Below are positions 29,933 to 44,400 of a DNA stretch of 64,000 nt, piece after piece. Under the pieces are notes generated by a model that saw nothing but the letters and a program-made list of their open reading frames with translations, was not told the origin of the DNA and ran no database searches. The DNA comes from Megascapheus bottae (taxonomy: Eukaryota; Chordata; Mammalia; Rodentia; Geomyidae): contig JANJXV010000190.1 in the NCBI GenBank assembly GCA_024803745.1, positions 62,001-126,000 on the forward strand, read 5' to 3'. The stretch's first letter is position 1, and every line of letters begins with the position of its first letter. The translations under genes were made by a program, and so were the position numbers.

Positions 29933-32900
29933 CCCCCCCTCCTACCCCTCCCCGCCCTCTCTCTCTGTCTCTCTCATGAAGTCTAAACTCAGGGCCAGCA
30001 TGCTAGTCATGATCTCTTGCTCAAGGTTGGCACTTTACCACGTACAGCCACAGCTCCTCTTCTGGTTTTCTCGTGGTTAATTGGAGACAAGAGTCTCATG
30101 GACTTCCCTGCCTGGGCTGGCTTGAAAACACAATTCTTACCTCTCAGCCTCATGAGTAACTATGATTACACTTGTGAACCACTAGTGCCCAATGTGGCCA
30201 TTATCTTTTTATCCATTTATGCATGAACACCTTTTTTTTTTTAAAAAAGATTAGTGACTGTTCCTCTAAAACAACTTAAGCATAATGAAGTATAAAACAT
30301 AAATGTTTGGGGTTCCCCCCACCGCCGCCCTCCAGTCTTGGGGCTTGAATTCAGGGCCTGGGCACTGTGCTTGAGTTTCTTTTATTCAAGGCTAGTGCTC
30401 TACCACTTGAGTCACAGTGCCACTTAGGCTTTTTCTGTTTATGTGGTACTGAGGGATTGAACCCAGGGCTTCATGCATGCTAGCAAGCACTTTACCACAA
30501 ACCCTTAGTCCCAGCCCCTTGGGGGCATTTTAAAAAAAGACTTTATAGAAAGACTTTGTAAGCTCACCATTGGTGGCTCATACCGGTAATCCTAGCTACT
30601 CTGGAGGCTGAGATCTAGGAGCATGGCTTGAAGACAAACCCGAGCAGGAAAGTCTCTGAGATAAGTCTCTTATATCCAATTAACCAGCACAAAGCCAGAA
30701 ACTGAGCTATAGCTCAAGTGCTAGCAGGGTAGCCTTGCTTAAAAAAGCTCAAGGACAGCACACAGGCTCTGAGTCTAAGCCTCCAATACCTGTTTACACA
30801 TACACAAAATATAATAGAACTTGTAAAGGACCAGAGGTGGTGGCTCACACTGATAACCTCACCTATTCCGTAGTCAGATTAAGAGAATTGCAGTTTGTGG
30901 CCAATCTGGGCAAAAAGGTGGCCATAGGCTAAAGGCAGAGCTCAAATGGGTGAGCTCATGCCTAGCAAACATGAAGCTCTAGATATGTAGGAGGCATAGG
31001 TAAAGAATCTTTTTTCTTTTTTCTTTTTTTTTTTTTGCCAGTCCTGGGCTTGAGCTCAGGGCCTGAGCACTCTCCTTGGACTTTCTCAAGGCTAGAGCTC
31101 TACCACTTGAGCCTCAGCACCACTTCTGGCTTTTTTCTATGTATGTGGTACCGAGGAATCGAACCTGGGTCTTTGTGCATGCTAGGCAAGTATTCTACCA
31201 CTAGGCCAAACTCCTGGCCCCATAGGTGAAGAATCTTAATCCAAGGCCAGCTTAGATAAAAGTCATGAGGATCTGTCTAAAAAGATAAAAGCAAAAGGGG
31301 CTATGGCTCAAGTGACACAGGCCCTAAGTATACACCACAGTATCTCCAAAATAAAAATTTGAAAGTATTTATAAACAGAAACAAATGGGCTGGGAGTTTT
31401 GCCTAGTGGTTAAAGTGCTTGCCTAGCATGCATGAAGACCCAGGTTCGATTCCTCGGTACCACATACATAGAAAAAAGCCGGAAGTGGTGCTGAGGCTCA
31501 AGTGGTAGAGCTCTAGCCTTGAGAAAGTCCAAGGAGAGTGCTCAGGCCCTGAGCTCAAGCCTAGGACTGGCAAAAAAAAAAAAAAAAAAAAAAAAGATAA
31601 ATAGAAACAAATGACAGTGGCTATGTATTTTCTGCTTCTGCTGGAGAGTAGAAGGCTGAGTATTTTCTGTGTCTACTAAAGTATTTCTGGAGGGTGAAAG
31701 TAGCTTAGTGATAGAGTGCATGCATATCATGCATGAAGCCCTTGGTTCAATTCCTCAGAGGCCCATAAACAGAAGTTCAGGGACAGTGCCTAGGCCCTGA
31801 GTTCAAGCCCTAGGACTCATTAGCTGGAGAAAAAAAAGAAAAAAGAAAAAGAAAAATCCCTATATTGGTCAGCTAGAACTTATCTTTCTCTTGCAGATGG
31901 GGAGCTGGAATTGAACCTTCAATTATTGGTGGATGATCAGTGTAGGAACACCCAAACCATCCATGAAGATGTCAGAATTGCCTCTGTAAAGCCTGACAAG
32001 ATGGAGGAGACACTCACCTGCATCATCTGCCAAGACCTCCTGCATGACTGTGTGAGGTACGATTCCTCACACTCCAGGCTGGCTCGGCTCCTGGTAGTCC
32101 TAGGTATCTGTGACCTTTGATTACTGAGCACCACCTGTGTCAAGCTGTCTCTGAGGGAAGACTATAGTAGATTGAGGAAAACACATACACCTTAGAGAAA
32201 GCTGGGACCAGGTGGACTGTCAGTACTAGAAATCTGAGGGGCTGAAGACAGCCCAGGTTCTGGTTCAGCATATTTATTATTTATTTAGCCAGTCCTAGGG
32301 CTTGAACTCAGGAACTGGGCATTATCCCTGAGCTTCTTTTGCTCAAGGCTAGCAGTCTACCACTGGAGCCACAGCAGGACTTCCTGTTTTTTTGTATTTA
32401 TGTGGTACTAAGAAATGGAACCCAGGCCTTCATGCATGCTAGGCAAGCACTCTACCACTAAGCCACATTTCCCAGCCCTAGCATATTTATTTATACATAG
32501 TTTTTCATAAGGAAGGGAAGGGACAGATCAAGATATTAATAACAAGGTGTATTCAGCAGGTGCTGGCAGCTTTGGCAATACAGGAAACAAGAAGTCTGTG
32601 GTTAAGAGAGAACTAAGCTCAATGTTTAGGTTAAAGGTTACGATGAAAGAAACATCATCTTTCTATGCCTTATGGCCAATTAGCTATGGCCACTTCAGGC
32701 CACAGGCATGGGTGATAGGCTCAAGACTGTTGCCCCAAAGAGCTCATTTCTCTGCTCATGCACAAGTGTGACAAGGCTTTATGTCTCTTGTTCCTAACAC
32801 TTGATGAATAAGAGGAGGAGGCTAAGCATAAACAGCTTTGGGGTTAGCCTTGGTTTTGACTAACATAGATATAATAGGTATCCTAGCAAATCCATTCACT

Positions 32901-35399
32901 TTGAAAACAGCAGATGAACTATACCAAGCTCTATATACTTCTTAGCTAAAGAAATTTAGTATTTATCATAGATTGAATATACCAAGGGTAGCATTCTCTT
33001 TGCTTTTGGATGGGAATCTAGAAGGGAGAACCAACCTACAATTCATTTCTAAACCACTTGGTGCTCTTGCTTATGATCCAGAGATCATGATCTACTCTCC
33101 TTTGGCCCTCCTATAAACAGGCACTATGTGACTTTTTATCAGCCCAGACTGACCTGTAGTATTTTTAGGTTGGATGATAGATGGCCTTAAAGTGGGTACA
33201 ATGGCTTGAATGCAGCCTGCCCTTCTCCCTGGGTGTGCCTACTATAAACCTTTCTCCAAGGGGTCACAGAGGCAAATCTTTGGAGGATTCTGTCTAGAGA
33301 TGTATTCTTCCTTTCTACTAGTTTGCAGCCCTGCATGCACACATTCTGTGCAGCTTGCTACTCTGGCTGGATGGAACGCTCATCTCTGTGCCCCACCTGC
33401 CGCTGTCCAGTGGAACGAATCTGTAAAAACCACATCCTGAACAACCTTGTAGAAGCTTACCTTATCCAGCACCCAGGCAAGTGATCAGATACCCTAGACC
33501 TTCTTTTCTTCTGGGGCTGGGGCCTTGTGTTGTGTTGTTCTGCTTTTAACATTTTTTCCCCCCAGTCCTGGGGCTGGAACTTGGCCTGAGCACTGTCCTT
33601 GGGCTTTTTTCCTCAAGGCTAGTGCCCTACCACAGCACCACTTCTGGTTTTTTTCTATGTATGTGGTGCCAAGGAATGGAACCCAGGTCTTTGTGCATGC
33701 TAGCCAAGCACTCTTACCACTAGGCCAAACTCCTGGCCCTGAACAGTCTTAAGTGTTTGTTTCTTTCATTTGAATATTCTCTAGGTGCTGCCTTTGAATG
33801 ACCCTTTGTCCTCTGCATTTAGATAAAAGTCGCAGTGAAGAAGATATGAGAAGTATGGATGCCAGGAATAAAATCACTCAAGATATGCTTCAGCCCAAAG
33901 TCAGGAGGTCTTTGTCTGATGAAGAAGGAAGTTCAGAGGACCTGCTAGAGCTGTCAGATGTTGACAGTGAATCCTCAGACATTAGGTAAGTCCTGTGGCT
34001 GGCTCAGAGTGGGACATTAACACTGTGCTTAAGTTTTCTCTGGGTTACAGTGTGAAGCCTTAGCAGTGTTCCTTTCCTTTTCCCTTTCTTCCTTCTTTAC
34101 CCTTCCCCTCCTCTCCTCATCATTTGTCTCCCTTCTCACTTATCTTTTGTACTTTCCTTTCCTCTATCTCCTACTCCTTACTCTCATTCTTCGATTAAAC
34201 CTAAGGTCTTATGCACATGAGACAAATACACTACTACTGAGCTACACTTCAGTATATCCATCTTATCATTTATATGTATATTCATATATACATTCTTTCA
34301 CAGAACAGAATGTAGTCTGACATGATGATATTTCCCTATAGTCTCAGTACTCAGGAGGCTAAGGCAGAAGAATCATGACTTTAAGGTCAGCTTGTGCTAT
34401 GTAGTGAGACACTGTCTCAAAAACCGCCAAAACAAAGGCAAAATAAAATTGTATATTGAAAAATATCTATCATATTGTACATGGGATTCTGAAATATGCC
34501 CAACATTTTGGCTGTTTGTTATGCATCAGCTGTGTGTATGCATAGAAATAGTCACATAAAAGAGTGTGTCTGGAGATTAAACCTCTCTGGACTTTTTCTA
34601 GACTTTTCTGAGGGGGAAGGACGGGGAGTACTAGAACTTGAACTCAGGGCCTTACCCTTGGGCATGGCTAGTGGCTTCCATGTCTCCAGTCTAGCTTTTT
34701 TGCTAGTTACCTGGAATCTCACAGACTTTTTTGCCCAACCTGTCTTTGAAGCACATTCCTCATATCTCAGCCTCCAAAGTAGTTAGGATTATAGCTGTGA
34801 GCAATTGTCAACATAACCTTATTGGACTTTACATATGTGTTACCCAGTTGGCCATCAGAAAGGTCACCCTGATGTGACGCTGTGGAGGTACACTTGGGGG
34901 ATTCTCATTGTAGGAGAAGTAGGAATGTTTTTTCTTTACAGATGAGATTGTACATCTCTTCACTGTGCTTTGTCCTTCTCTGATCAAGTCTTACCTTTCT
35001 CTGGTTCCTGTCATTGATGTCAGATTTAGAGGTTCTCTAACTGAGATGAAAATCTCATGTACTTTTTCTGTCAATTTTGTCCCAAGACCAGGACGCAGAC
35101 TTGGTCCCTGATGCTTTTGCTCATTGGCTGGTGTTCTAACAATCATACCTCCAACCCCAGATTCTTTCTTTTCTTTCTTTTTTTGCTAGTCCTGGGCTTT
35201 GAACTCAGGGCCTGAACACTGTCCTTGGGTTTTCTCAAGACTGGAGCTCTGCCACTTGAGCCTCACCACCACTTCTGGCTTTTTTCTGTGTATATGGTAT
35301 TGAGGAATCGAACCAGTGTCTTCGTGAATGCTAGGCAGGCACTGTACCGCTAGGCCAAACTCCTGGCCCTTTTCTAGTAGTTTCTTAAAAAATACAGGT

Positions 35400-35437
<38 letters not shown>

Positions 35438-38400
35438 ACATACATACACAGGTCAGTTATTTTTAGGGAAGTGATAGGCAGTGGAGATGAGTAATAGAGA
35501 GTTCCTACTAGTTACTTGGGATATTACCTGGGTAGAGAGCATCTCTCAACTGTTGCATATTATGCTCTGGTTTTGACAAGGAGAGGACCAGTATGTAGTA
35601 GGTGGTCCAGCAGTGTCTTTGATGTAGTTTTCTTATTTAATCCTAGTTTCCTCTCAGCTTTGGAGCCTGTGAGCCCATGTCTTGCCAAGTAGGGACTGAG
35701 TGGCCTCAAGTGAGTTTCCTGAAACATGTGGAGGGGGAGGAGTGGATCAGGGAAATGGCTGAGCATGCAGCTGCCAGTTGGTGCCAAGCATGTGTGGCAA
35801 GTGTGGTCCTCTCCTTCAGACTCTGTTCTGGATGGTGCCCTTTCCAACAGTGGGAACAAGGGAGGTAAGAAAGGCCTGCTCTTTCCCTTCACACACACAT
35901 GCTAGTGTGGCGGAGAAGCTGAGCAGCAGCAGGTCTGCAGTATGAAAGCTCAGTGACCAGAAACAGGAGATAGTGGTTGGATAGCTTTGACTCAGACAAG
36001 CCAAACTGCTAGGACTGGATATTCCATGGCTTCAGTTTCGTTGTGTGCTCTTCTTGCAGTCAGCCATATATCGTGTGCAGACAGTGTCCTGAGTATAGAA
36101 GACAAGCTGTGCAGCCCCTTCCCTGCCCAGCACTGGACAGTGAGCTGAGGTCCCCTCAGGCCCTTGGGGGTGACACACCATCAACTTCTACAAGCTTCAC
36201 AACAGGTGAGACAGTCATTCCATTGTGTTGATTTCTTACTGGATTGTTCTGGTTTGCCGTTTCTCTGATTCCTCTATGACACCTTTCTTATCCTCCAGTC
36301 CCTCTGCGTCTGTGGCCTCTTGTTTGCCATAATCAGGATCAGGCGAGTTACTGTTGCTTCGCTGTAGTCTCATCCCTCAGCAGGCAGAGGCAGGAGGATC
36401 AAGACTCTAAGACCAGTTTGGGCTAGTTAGGGAGATATTACCTCAAAAATAAAACTAAATAAATAAATGAGAATTAGGATTGGTAAGAAATCAGGCAAAT
36501 ATCTATTTGTTGAGTCTCCCCTACTGGGCATAATTGTTAATTAGTAGTCCTAATTTTAACACTGGGTTCTTCCCTAACCCACTCTTTCACAGATTGTGTC
36601 ACCCAGGGAAGTTTAAAAAAAAAATCAGCATGGTGATCATATAGATCTGTTCCTTAAATAAGAGACTGTCTTTTTTTCCAGCACACTGTTCTGAGTTCCC
36701 AAAAGCTGCCTCAGGATTCCACAGAGTTGCCCTAAATATTATCCTATCAGTTACCCTTTTCCAGGAGGTGGGCCCCCAGCTGCCATCAAGAAAACTATGG
36801 AAGGAGCTGTGGATATGGCTCAGTGGTTGAGTGCATGCTTGGCATGTACACAGCTCTAGTTTCCATCCCAGCATCAAAAAGAGAAAAAAAGAAAAAGCTG
36901 GCCAAAGGTACATGTCATTCCAGTTCTCAACCCTATCCACTGTAGTTATTGACAAATGAAAGATGACTTGAGACCCTGGCCTTCTAGCCACTAGTAGACT
37001 TGGACATGTCATAATATCATTGACCCAGAATTGTCACTCAGGACAGACACAGGACATTGGCACAGATCTCATGGACAGAACCTCAGGGCTGGGTATTAGA
37101 TAGATATTGGCCACTGTCAAGGGTTTGACATAACTATTTACCTTGCACCGTGGAAACCACCAGCACTTCCCTTTGAGGCCATGAGACTACTGACTGAAAT
37201 TGCACATGTAGAATATGTGTTATCCACAGAAAGAACCCTAGACCCCCTAGGTGTTTAGCAGCTGTATTGTGATTTGTTGGCATGTGATGGTTCGTATAGT
37301 TCCTAGGTGGACATTGAGTGTTCAGGGGATGTGCCACATGGTCAGAGTTCTGGTGCTAGATCAGTCATTCTTGCCTGCCATAACCGTTATTTGTTAACTG
37401 GGAGGATAAAATTGGGTTGTTCTTTTGCCTCCACAGAAATGAAACACACAATTGGTTTGTTTTTCTGTTCTTTCTTTGTAGGAAATAGAATGCATTTGTT
37501 TGCTGGGCATGGTGGCTTATGCCTGTAATCCTAGCTACTCAGGAGGCTGAGATCTAAGGATCGTGGTTCAAAGCCAGCCTGGGCACTAAAGACTGTAGAC
37601 TCTGATCTCCAATTAACCACTAGAAAACTGGAAGTAGCGCTGTGGCTCAGGGGGTAGGGTGAAGAGCTCAGGGACAAAGCCCAGGCCCAGGAGTAGGGCA
37701 GTAGCCTTGAGCTGAAGAACTCAGGGACAGCGCCAAGGCTCAGAGTTCAAGTCCCATGACTGACAAAAAAAAAAAGCATTTGATTGATACTTGAAGTCCT
37801 GCTACAACCACTGAACCAAAAGACAATGTTTTGAGTCATACTGAGACTTAAACTTAGTACCATGCACCTCCTAGAAAGGTGCTGCATCACCAGCTATACC
37901 TCAAAGCCCTTTTTGCACAATGGTGGCTGTGGTGGTGACTTGTGTATATACATGTATACTGGGGAATTGTACTCCCTCTCTTGGTTGCTCATGGCTGTTG
38001 CTATATTACCTAAGCCATACCTCCACTTCTGGCTTTTTGCTGGTTATTTGGAGATAAAGAATCTGTTGGGTTTATCTGCTGAGGCTGGCTCTAAACTATC
38101 CTCAGGCTTCTTAGTAGCTGGGATTCCAGGTGTGAGTCACCAGCACCCAGTTTACATAGATTATTTATTTATTTATTACAAGTCCTGACTTGAACTCAGA
38201 GCCTGAACACTGTCCTTGGGCTTTCTCAAAGCTAGAGCTTTACAACTTGAGCCACAGCACCACTTCCAGTTTTTTCTATGTATGTGGTATGGAGGAATTG
38301 AACCCAGGTCTTTGTGCATGCTGGGCAAGCACTCTAACCTACCACTAGGCCAATCTCCCGGCCCCAACATAGATTATTTTTGAAATAAGGTTTCATAGAT

Positions 38401-41400
38401 ATGCTTTTCTTTTTTTGGGGGGGGGGGGGCCCATACATATGCTTGGGTCACAATTTAACTGGACTGGCAGGTGCATGCCACCATGTCTGGTTATTGGTTA
38501 AGAAGGGTTCTCATATGTATTCCTCAGACTGACCTCAAACTGAAACCCTCATCACTGTCATAAATAACTAGGTTTTCAGACATACACAATTTCTGGTTTT
38601 ATTTTATTTCATGGGATGGAATAGAGTCCAAATCCTTGTATATTCTGACCAGTAGGTGTACTAATGAGCCAGGCTCCTAATCCCCAATTTTGGCTACTTG
38701 TTAGTCTACTTGAACTCTATTACTTGGCATTTTAAGTGGGTCTAGATGCCTTCTTGTCCTCTCCTAAGATCTACCTCTTCCTGTGTACTTCCCACCATCT
38801 TCTAAAATGTAAGTCTCTTGTTTGCTGTCCTTCGACTTGTTGTCCTGACATGCTTTGCCATGTATTCTTCAGCAGCCCAGGATTATGTGTGCCCTCTGCA
38901 AGGAAGCCATGCCATATGCACCTGCTGCTTCCAGCCCATGCCTGACAGGAGAGTTGAACGTGAGCAGGACCCCCGTGTTGCCCCTCAGCAGTGTGAGTAA
39001 GCCAGTGCATCTGATGTGTCCTCCTAGAGGGCTTTCCTGTAGTTCCCCCATGACTCATAAGTCAAATGATATTGACTTTGTGTGGAATGTGAAATAAGGA
39101 TGTACTGCCTTTTTCCCCCCCACCTGCATAATCAGTTGATCCCATATGACCATGTTAAACAGTCTGTCTTTTCTCACCAGTTAAAAGTACTGCTCCATAT
39201 AGACCAAGTTTCCATATGTAGGTAGATAGTTGTCTTTCTGGGTTCTGTATCTATGTCCATCCCCAAATCTATACCATAGTTGCTGTACAAAGTCTAGCAG
39301 ATGAAATATGTTTTTTATAGCTCTTCTCATTAAAACAAAGCTGTTCAAACCCAGGACTGGCTATTAAGTGAAAAGAAGTATAAACTGGTGAGGGTATGAA
39401 TGGGCCCTTGCTGTACACAAGCTTCTATTCTAGATGTCAGGGTCCCAGCACAAAAGACCACAGCATAAACTTTTCACTGCGATGACAAAGTGCTGTGAAC
39501 ACTTTCCAGGTTGTTCCTGGAAAGGAACCCTCCTGAGACTGGACTTTGTGCAGTTGTCAAGGGCTAGGGTTGGTAAGGCAGGCAGCAACAGCAACAACAC
39601 CAAACATACACTTGTGGGACTTCAAGGCAACCACTGCCCACTGCTGAGTATCACGTTGACTACTAATTAGTCAACATGTAGCAATCCGGGAAGGGCTTCC
39701 AGAATTTGTTGAGGCTAGTTTCCCTGCAGTAAGTAATCTGAATTTTTGACTAATTTCATATAGAATGCTTCCAGACATAGAGACACTACAGACTTAAAAA
39801 GACTTAAATGTCTAACCCTATGAGGATTTTAGCTAGGCTTAATCTAACATTTCCAGGGTAGTAAACTGTACAGGATATTGGTCATTAAAAAACTGTTCAG
39901 GCTGGGAATGTGGCTCAGTGGTAGGGTGCTTGCCTAGCAAGCATGAAGCCCTGGGTTCTATTCCTCATTGCCACATATAAACAGAAAAGCTTGAAGTAGA
40001 GTTGTGGCTCACGTGGTAGAGTACTAGCCTTGAGCAAAATAAGTTCAAGGACAGTGCCTGGGTCATGAGTTCAAGCCCCAGGGATGGTGAACAAAAAAAA
40101 CTTGGAGCCAGGCGCAGTGGCTCAAGCCTGTAATCCTAGCTACTTGGGAGGCTGAGATCTGAGGATGGCAGTTCAAAGCCAGCCCAGGCACTAAAGTCCG
40201 TAAGACTCTTATCTCCAATTAACCATCAGAAAACCAGAGGTGGCACTGTGGCTCAAGGGTAGGGTGGTAGTCTTGAGCTGAAGAGCTCAGGAACAGTGCC
40301 CAGGCACAGAGTTCCAGCCCCATAACTGACAAACAAAAAATAACAAAATAAACAAAAACTAGAAAAAACTATGTTAAGAGCCAAGCATCAATGGCTCACA
40401 CCAGAAGGCCTACCCAGAAGGCCGAGATCTGAGGATCATGGTTCAAAGCCAGCTTGGGTAGGAATGTTTCTGAGACTCTTATTCCCAGTTAACCATCAAA
40501 TAGCTGGAAGTGAAGCTGTAGCTCAAGAGGTAAAGCACTAGTGTTGAGCAAAAAAATCAGGGATTGTGGCCAGGCTCTGAGTTCAAGCCCAGGACTGTTA
40601 CAAAAAAAAAAAAAAAAAAAAAAAATCACGTTTACTAAGGCAAAGTAAGAAGACATTTGTGTCAAGTAGAAAAGGGATATGACTCTAGTTGCTAGTGTGT
40701 CACATGGCACATTTTTGAACCTAGAATGAAGCCTGTCAGGCTGTTTGGGTGCTGGGGCAGATGTGACCTGTGAGTCCAGCTCCTTTCTAAAGTCACAGCT
40801 TATAATCATCGTAATTCAGTTATCTTTACTGTTGCATATGCACTAAGATGTTGCCTCTGTGCCTTAGTTCTGTGTGAACTCCTTGTACAGAATGTTTTTG
40901 AACAATTGAGCTCTGGAATATGGAGCTGAATATTAGATGAGTTCAGGTGTCGCTCTGGGGCCCAACTGACCCAGTGCCCTCTGTCCACAGGTACTGTGTG
41001 CCTACAGCCCTTCTGCCACCTGTACTGGGGTTGCAGCCGGAGTGGATGTTTCGGCTGCCTCGCTCCATTCTGCGGTAAGGTCATTTCTTTAGCATTCACT
41101 GGTTTTGATGGTTGTGTATGTCTTTGGTGAACTTAAGGACAGGTGGTGGTAGTGTTGAATATGTACTGCTATATGTGTTGAGGGAGAAGTCATTGGTAGT
41201 TACTAAGCAATATACCTGGCTTTTCCTGAACTGCAGAGGTTTGCTACTTTGGAAATCTCAAATTCATTTTGACTCCTCAAATTCTTAAGAATAAACTCAA
41301 TTTCCAATTTCCAATACAGGAAGGAATGATCACCTATATAACCTCAGTGCTTGGGAAGTAGAAGCAGGAAGATCTAGAGTTCCAGACCAGCCTGGGTTAC

Positions 41401-44400
41401 ATATTGAATTCAAGGCTAGCCTGGAGTATATAGTGAGATTCTACTGAAGAGAGAGAAAGAGAAGGGGGGAATGTAGGAGGAGGAGAAAGGAGGTGGATCT
41501 CTGTGTAACTTTTCCTTTCTATAATCAATAAGGAAAATAAGATTGGTTGTCCTGTTAGGTAAATAATACTTGGACGTGTAACAGACTTATCTTTTCCCTT
41601 TCCTCTGGCAGAGCTCAACCTTGGGGACAAGTGTCTAGATGGAGTGTTGAACAACAACAACTACGAGTCAGACATTCTGAAGGTACTACAGGTGCCATCT
41701 TCCAGCACCTGTGGGATCAGGGTTGATGCAGTGAAAATCATTACCAGAGTTTTAGGACAAAAACTCCAGCTTCAGTATTCCCAGCACACTAGGCTTGGCT
41801 ACTCCTTCCAAGACACCAATTAGAGATACAAATAGTGGTGAAGGGGCAGAAGAAGGAGATTTAATTGGCATGGCTGCATCAGGAAGAATCAAGGGGTTCA
41901 GTGACCCCAAGTTTGTTTGTTTGTTTGTTTTTCTCCTATAGGATATTGAAAAGAGCTTCCAGATCATTAGGGGAAGAGACAGGAAGCAAATATAGTTAAT
42001 CAGTCTTGGTCGGACTGTGATGTGGTTGATCATTATCTCAGGATTGGTTATGTAGGCATTATTGCCTATGGGGTACATTTGACTCTTGTCACATGTTTAT
42101 AGATCAATCTTTTTATTCCTAGAATCAAAGATGATCGCAGGTGAGAGATTCGGGAAGAAAGGGTTAAAGGAAAAAATACAGCCAGAGAGGGTCAGAATGA
42201 AATCATTTAGGACCTGTGATTAGGCACCCTCATTGAGATTCCCACTATTAAATAATCATTCCATTTCTATAGGAGGTAAAAGGCTGAAGGTCATTTTATT
42301 TAGTAACTGCTTTCTGCTAATAAAGGGAGCAGTAGAAATCTTGAGATGGAAGACCTTGACAGGGTCAAAATACTTTAAATTTCCTGTGCATTCAGCCATG
42401 AGGCAGGATAAGATAGGTATCAGCAGTTGCAGAGAGACACTCCTTACATGATTAAGACGTCTATGTGGAATTAAGAGATACATGACTCAGATTGAAAGAC
42501 ACAGGAGATAGATGAAGATGAAGACAGGGAACTGGGTGCTGGTGGCTCACACCTATACACCTAGGTAATTGGGAGGTTAATAATAAAAAAAATTGCAACC
42601 TGAGACTAGTTGTGGCAGAAAAGTTTGGGAGACACCCCTCCCTTCTTAAGCCATAGCTAAGTGTACAGTGATACTTGCTTACTGTCCTGCATGTATAGGA
42701 AGCTGATATCAGAGAATCAGTTTGAAGACCAATCCCAAGCAGGAAAGGCCATGAGATGCCATCTCAATGGAAAGAGGCTGGACATTGTGGGATGTGCCTG
42801 TCATCTCAGCTATAATGAAAAGCCTAAAAGAGATAGATTACTGGTCCTGGGCAGGCCCAGGCAAAAATCAAGACCACTTCAATAACTAGCTAACAAATTG
42901 CTGACGTTGTAGCTCCGTGGTAGAGTACCTGCCTAGCAAATGCAAGGCCCTAAGTTCAAACTTTAGTACTGAAAAAAGAGTTGGCTATATGGCCTGTTTT
43001 TCATTTGTGGGCTTGAATGAAAAATCGGTGCTTTTTAGGGGAAAAAAATGTTTCTAGGTTCTTATTACAAAGTTAATTTAGAAAGTACTATCTGGGCTGG
43101 GAATGGGGCTTTGTGATAGTGTGCCTGCCTAGCGTTCATGAAGCCCTAAGTTTGATTCCTCAGTACCAAAAATAGCAAAGGTCCAAAGTGGCCCTGCGGC
43201 TTAAGTGGTAGAGTGCCACTGGAACAATACCCAGGCCCTCAGTTCAAGTCCCAGGATTGGCAAACAAACAAAAAATGGTACTGCCTTCCCTCCCATCTTG
43301 GGGCTGAGTTACTGTCAGAATTCTGAGCATTTTCTGACCATTAAAGTAGTAGTTCATTCTCTGTATTCCATTTTTACATAGCTGTTTTTCTCCATATTCC
43401 AAAAATACGTATTTGCTTTTGGCTTGTCATACCATGAATTCAAATCCATAGGAATTGTTTCCTGAAAACATGAGTTTTCCTGTACATGTTGGTCCTTTCT
43501 TTGGTACCTTTCTTCTCTGAACATATCTTCTCATGCTTGAGGAAGCTACTGGCTCAGCTGTTAGAACTACAGCATCAATATTGTACTTTTCTTCTTGACT
43601 GCTGAGAGCTTGTCTCCTTCCTGTTTATGTCCAACATACAATGTGGGGCCTTCAGTTTACCTAGACGTACCACTAGGCATGCCTGACTCAATAGTACCAT
43701 AACTGACTTTTATGTCCATGGTGATACTTTTTTCGTAGGTTTGCACAAAAGGAGCTAACAGCCCCCTATTTCTGAAGGACAGAGATGTCAGTTCCTCAGC
43801 ATTTCTTGTTATAGAGCTGTGGGGGTTCTAGCAAGGTTTGGTGCCTCATCTGTGTCTGAGTTATGGCTGACTTCACAGTATTTTTGAGAGAATGATAACA
43901 CACAGAGGATAGGCGTCTTTGTGAAGCCTCAGAGACAGACTTTTAATAAAGCTTGTGAGAGAGAGGTTAACTGGGTGCTTATCTGCTGGCTCTGTGCATA
44001 TGTTGATGGGGGCTAGGGCCTAATGGCTCATGCCTGTAATTCTAATTACTTAGGAGGCTGAGATCTGAGACTCACAGTCCAAAGCCAGCTCGGGTAGTAA
44101 AGTTCAAGAGACTTTATCGCCTATTAACTAGAAGTGGAGCTGTGGCTCAAAGTTGATAGAGTGATAACCTTGAGCAGAAAAAGATCAGGGATAGAGCCCA
44201 GTCCTTGTGTTCAAGACCTAAAATGGACAAGGCAGGGGGAAAGTTAATGAGGTGGCTCTGCTCTGGTTTTAAACACCTTCATGGGCCTTTTGTGAATTAA
44301 TATCCTCTCTTGTCATTTTAGTTTTTCTCACTTTCATTGCCCTTTTTATTTCCCATGACAGAACTACCTTATAACCAAGGGTCTGACATGGAAAAACATG

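Larger units (their letters stand above)
27451..31896. repeat. CHFR: CHFR intron 6: dense SINEs and simple repeats
   Basis: Plus-strand ID-Geo copies at 27512-27700, 27733-27915, 28255-28430 (inside a broken minus-strand B1-Geo, 28170-28545) and 31388-31590, with parts at 29080-29170 and 31690-31825. Minus-strand B1-Geo at 28720-28930, 29480-29695 and 29985-30200. Minus-strand old B1 at 29703-29823. Minus-strand ID-Geo at 30330-30520 and 31037-31220. Plus-strand B1-Geo at 30565-30800 and 30828-30990. Simple repeats are listed separately. No gene is seen. Confidence 0.7.

Noticed and set aside
35656..35864. Possible cassette exon in CHFR intron 9 (between CTCTCAG and GGGAG|GTAAG)
   Set aside because: The sites look passable but the segment matches nothing in remembered CHFR, and joining exons 9 and 10 directly gives the full conserved protein.
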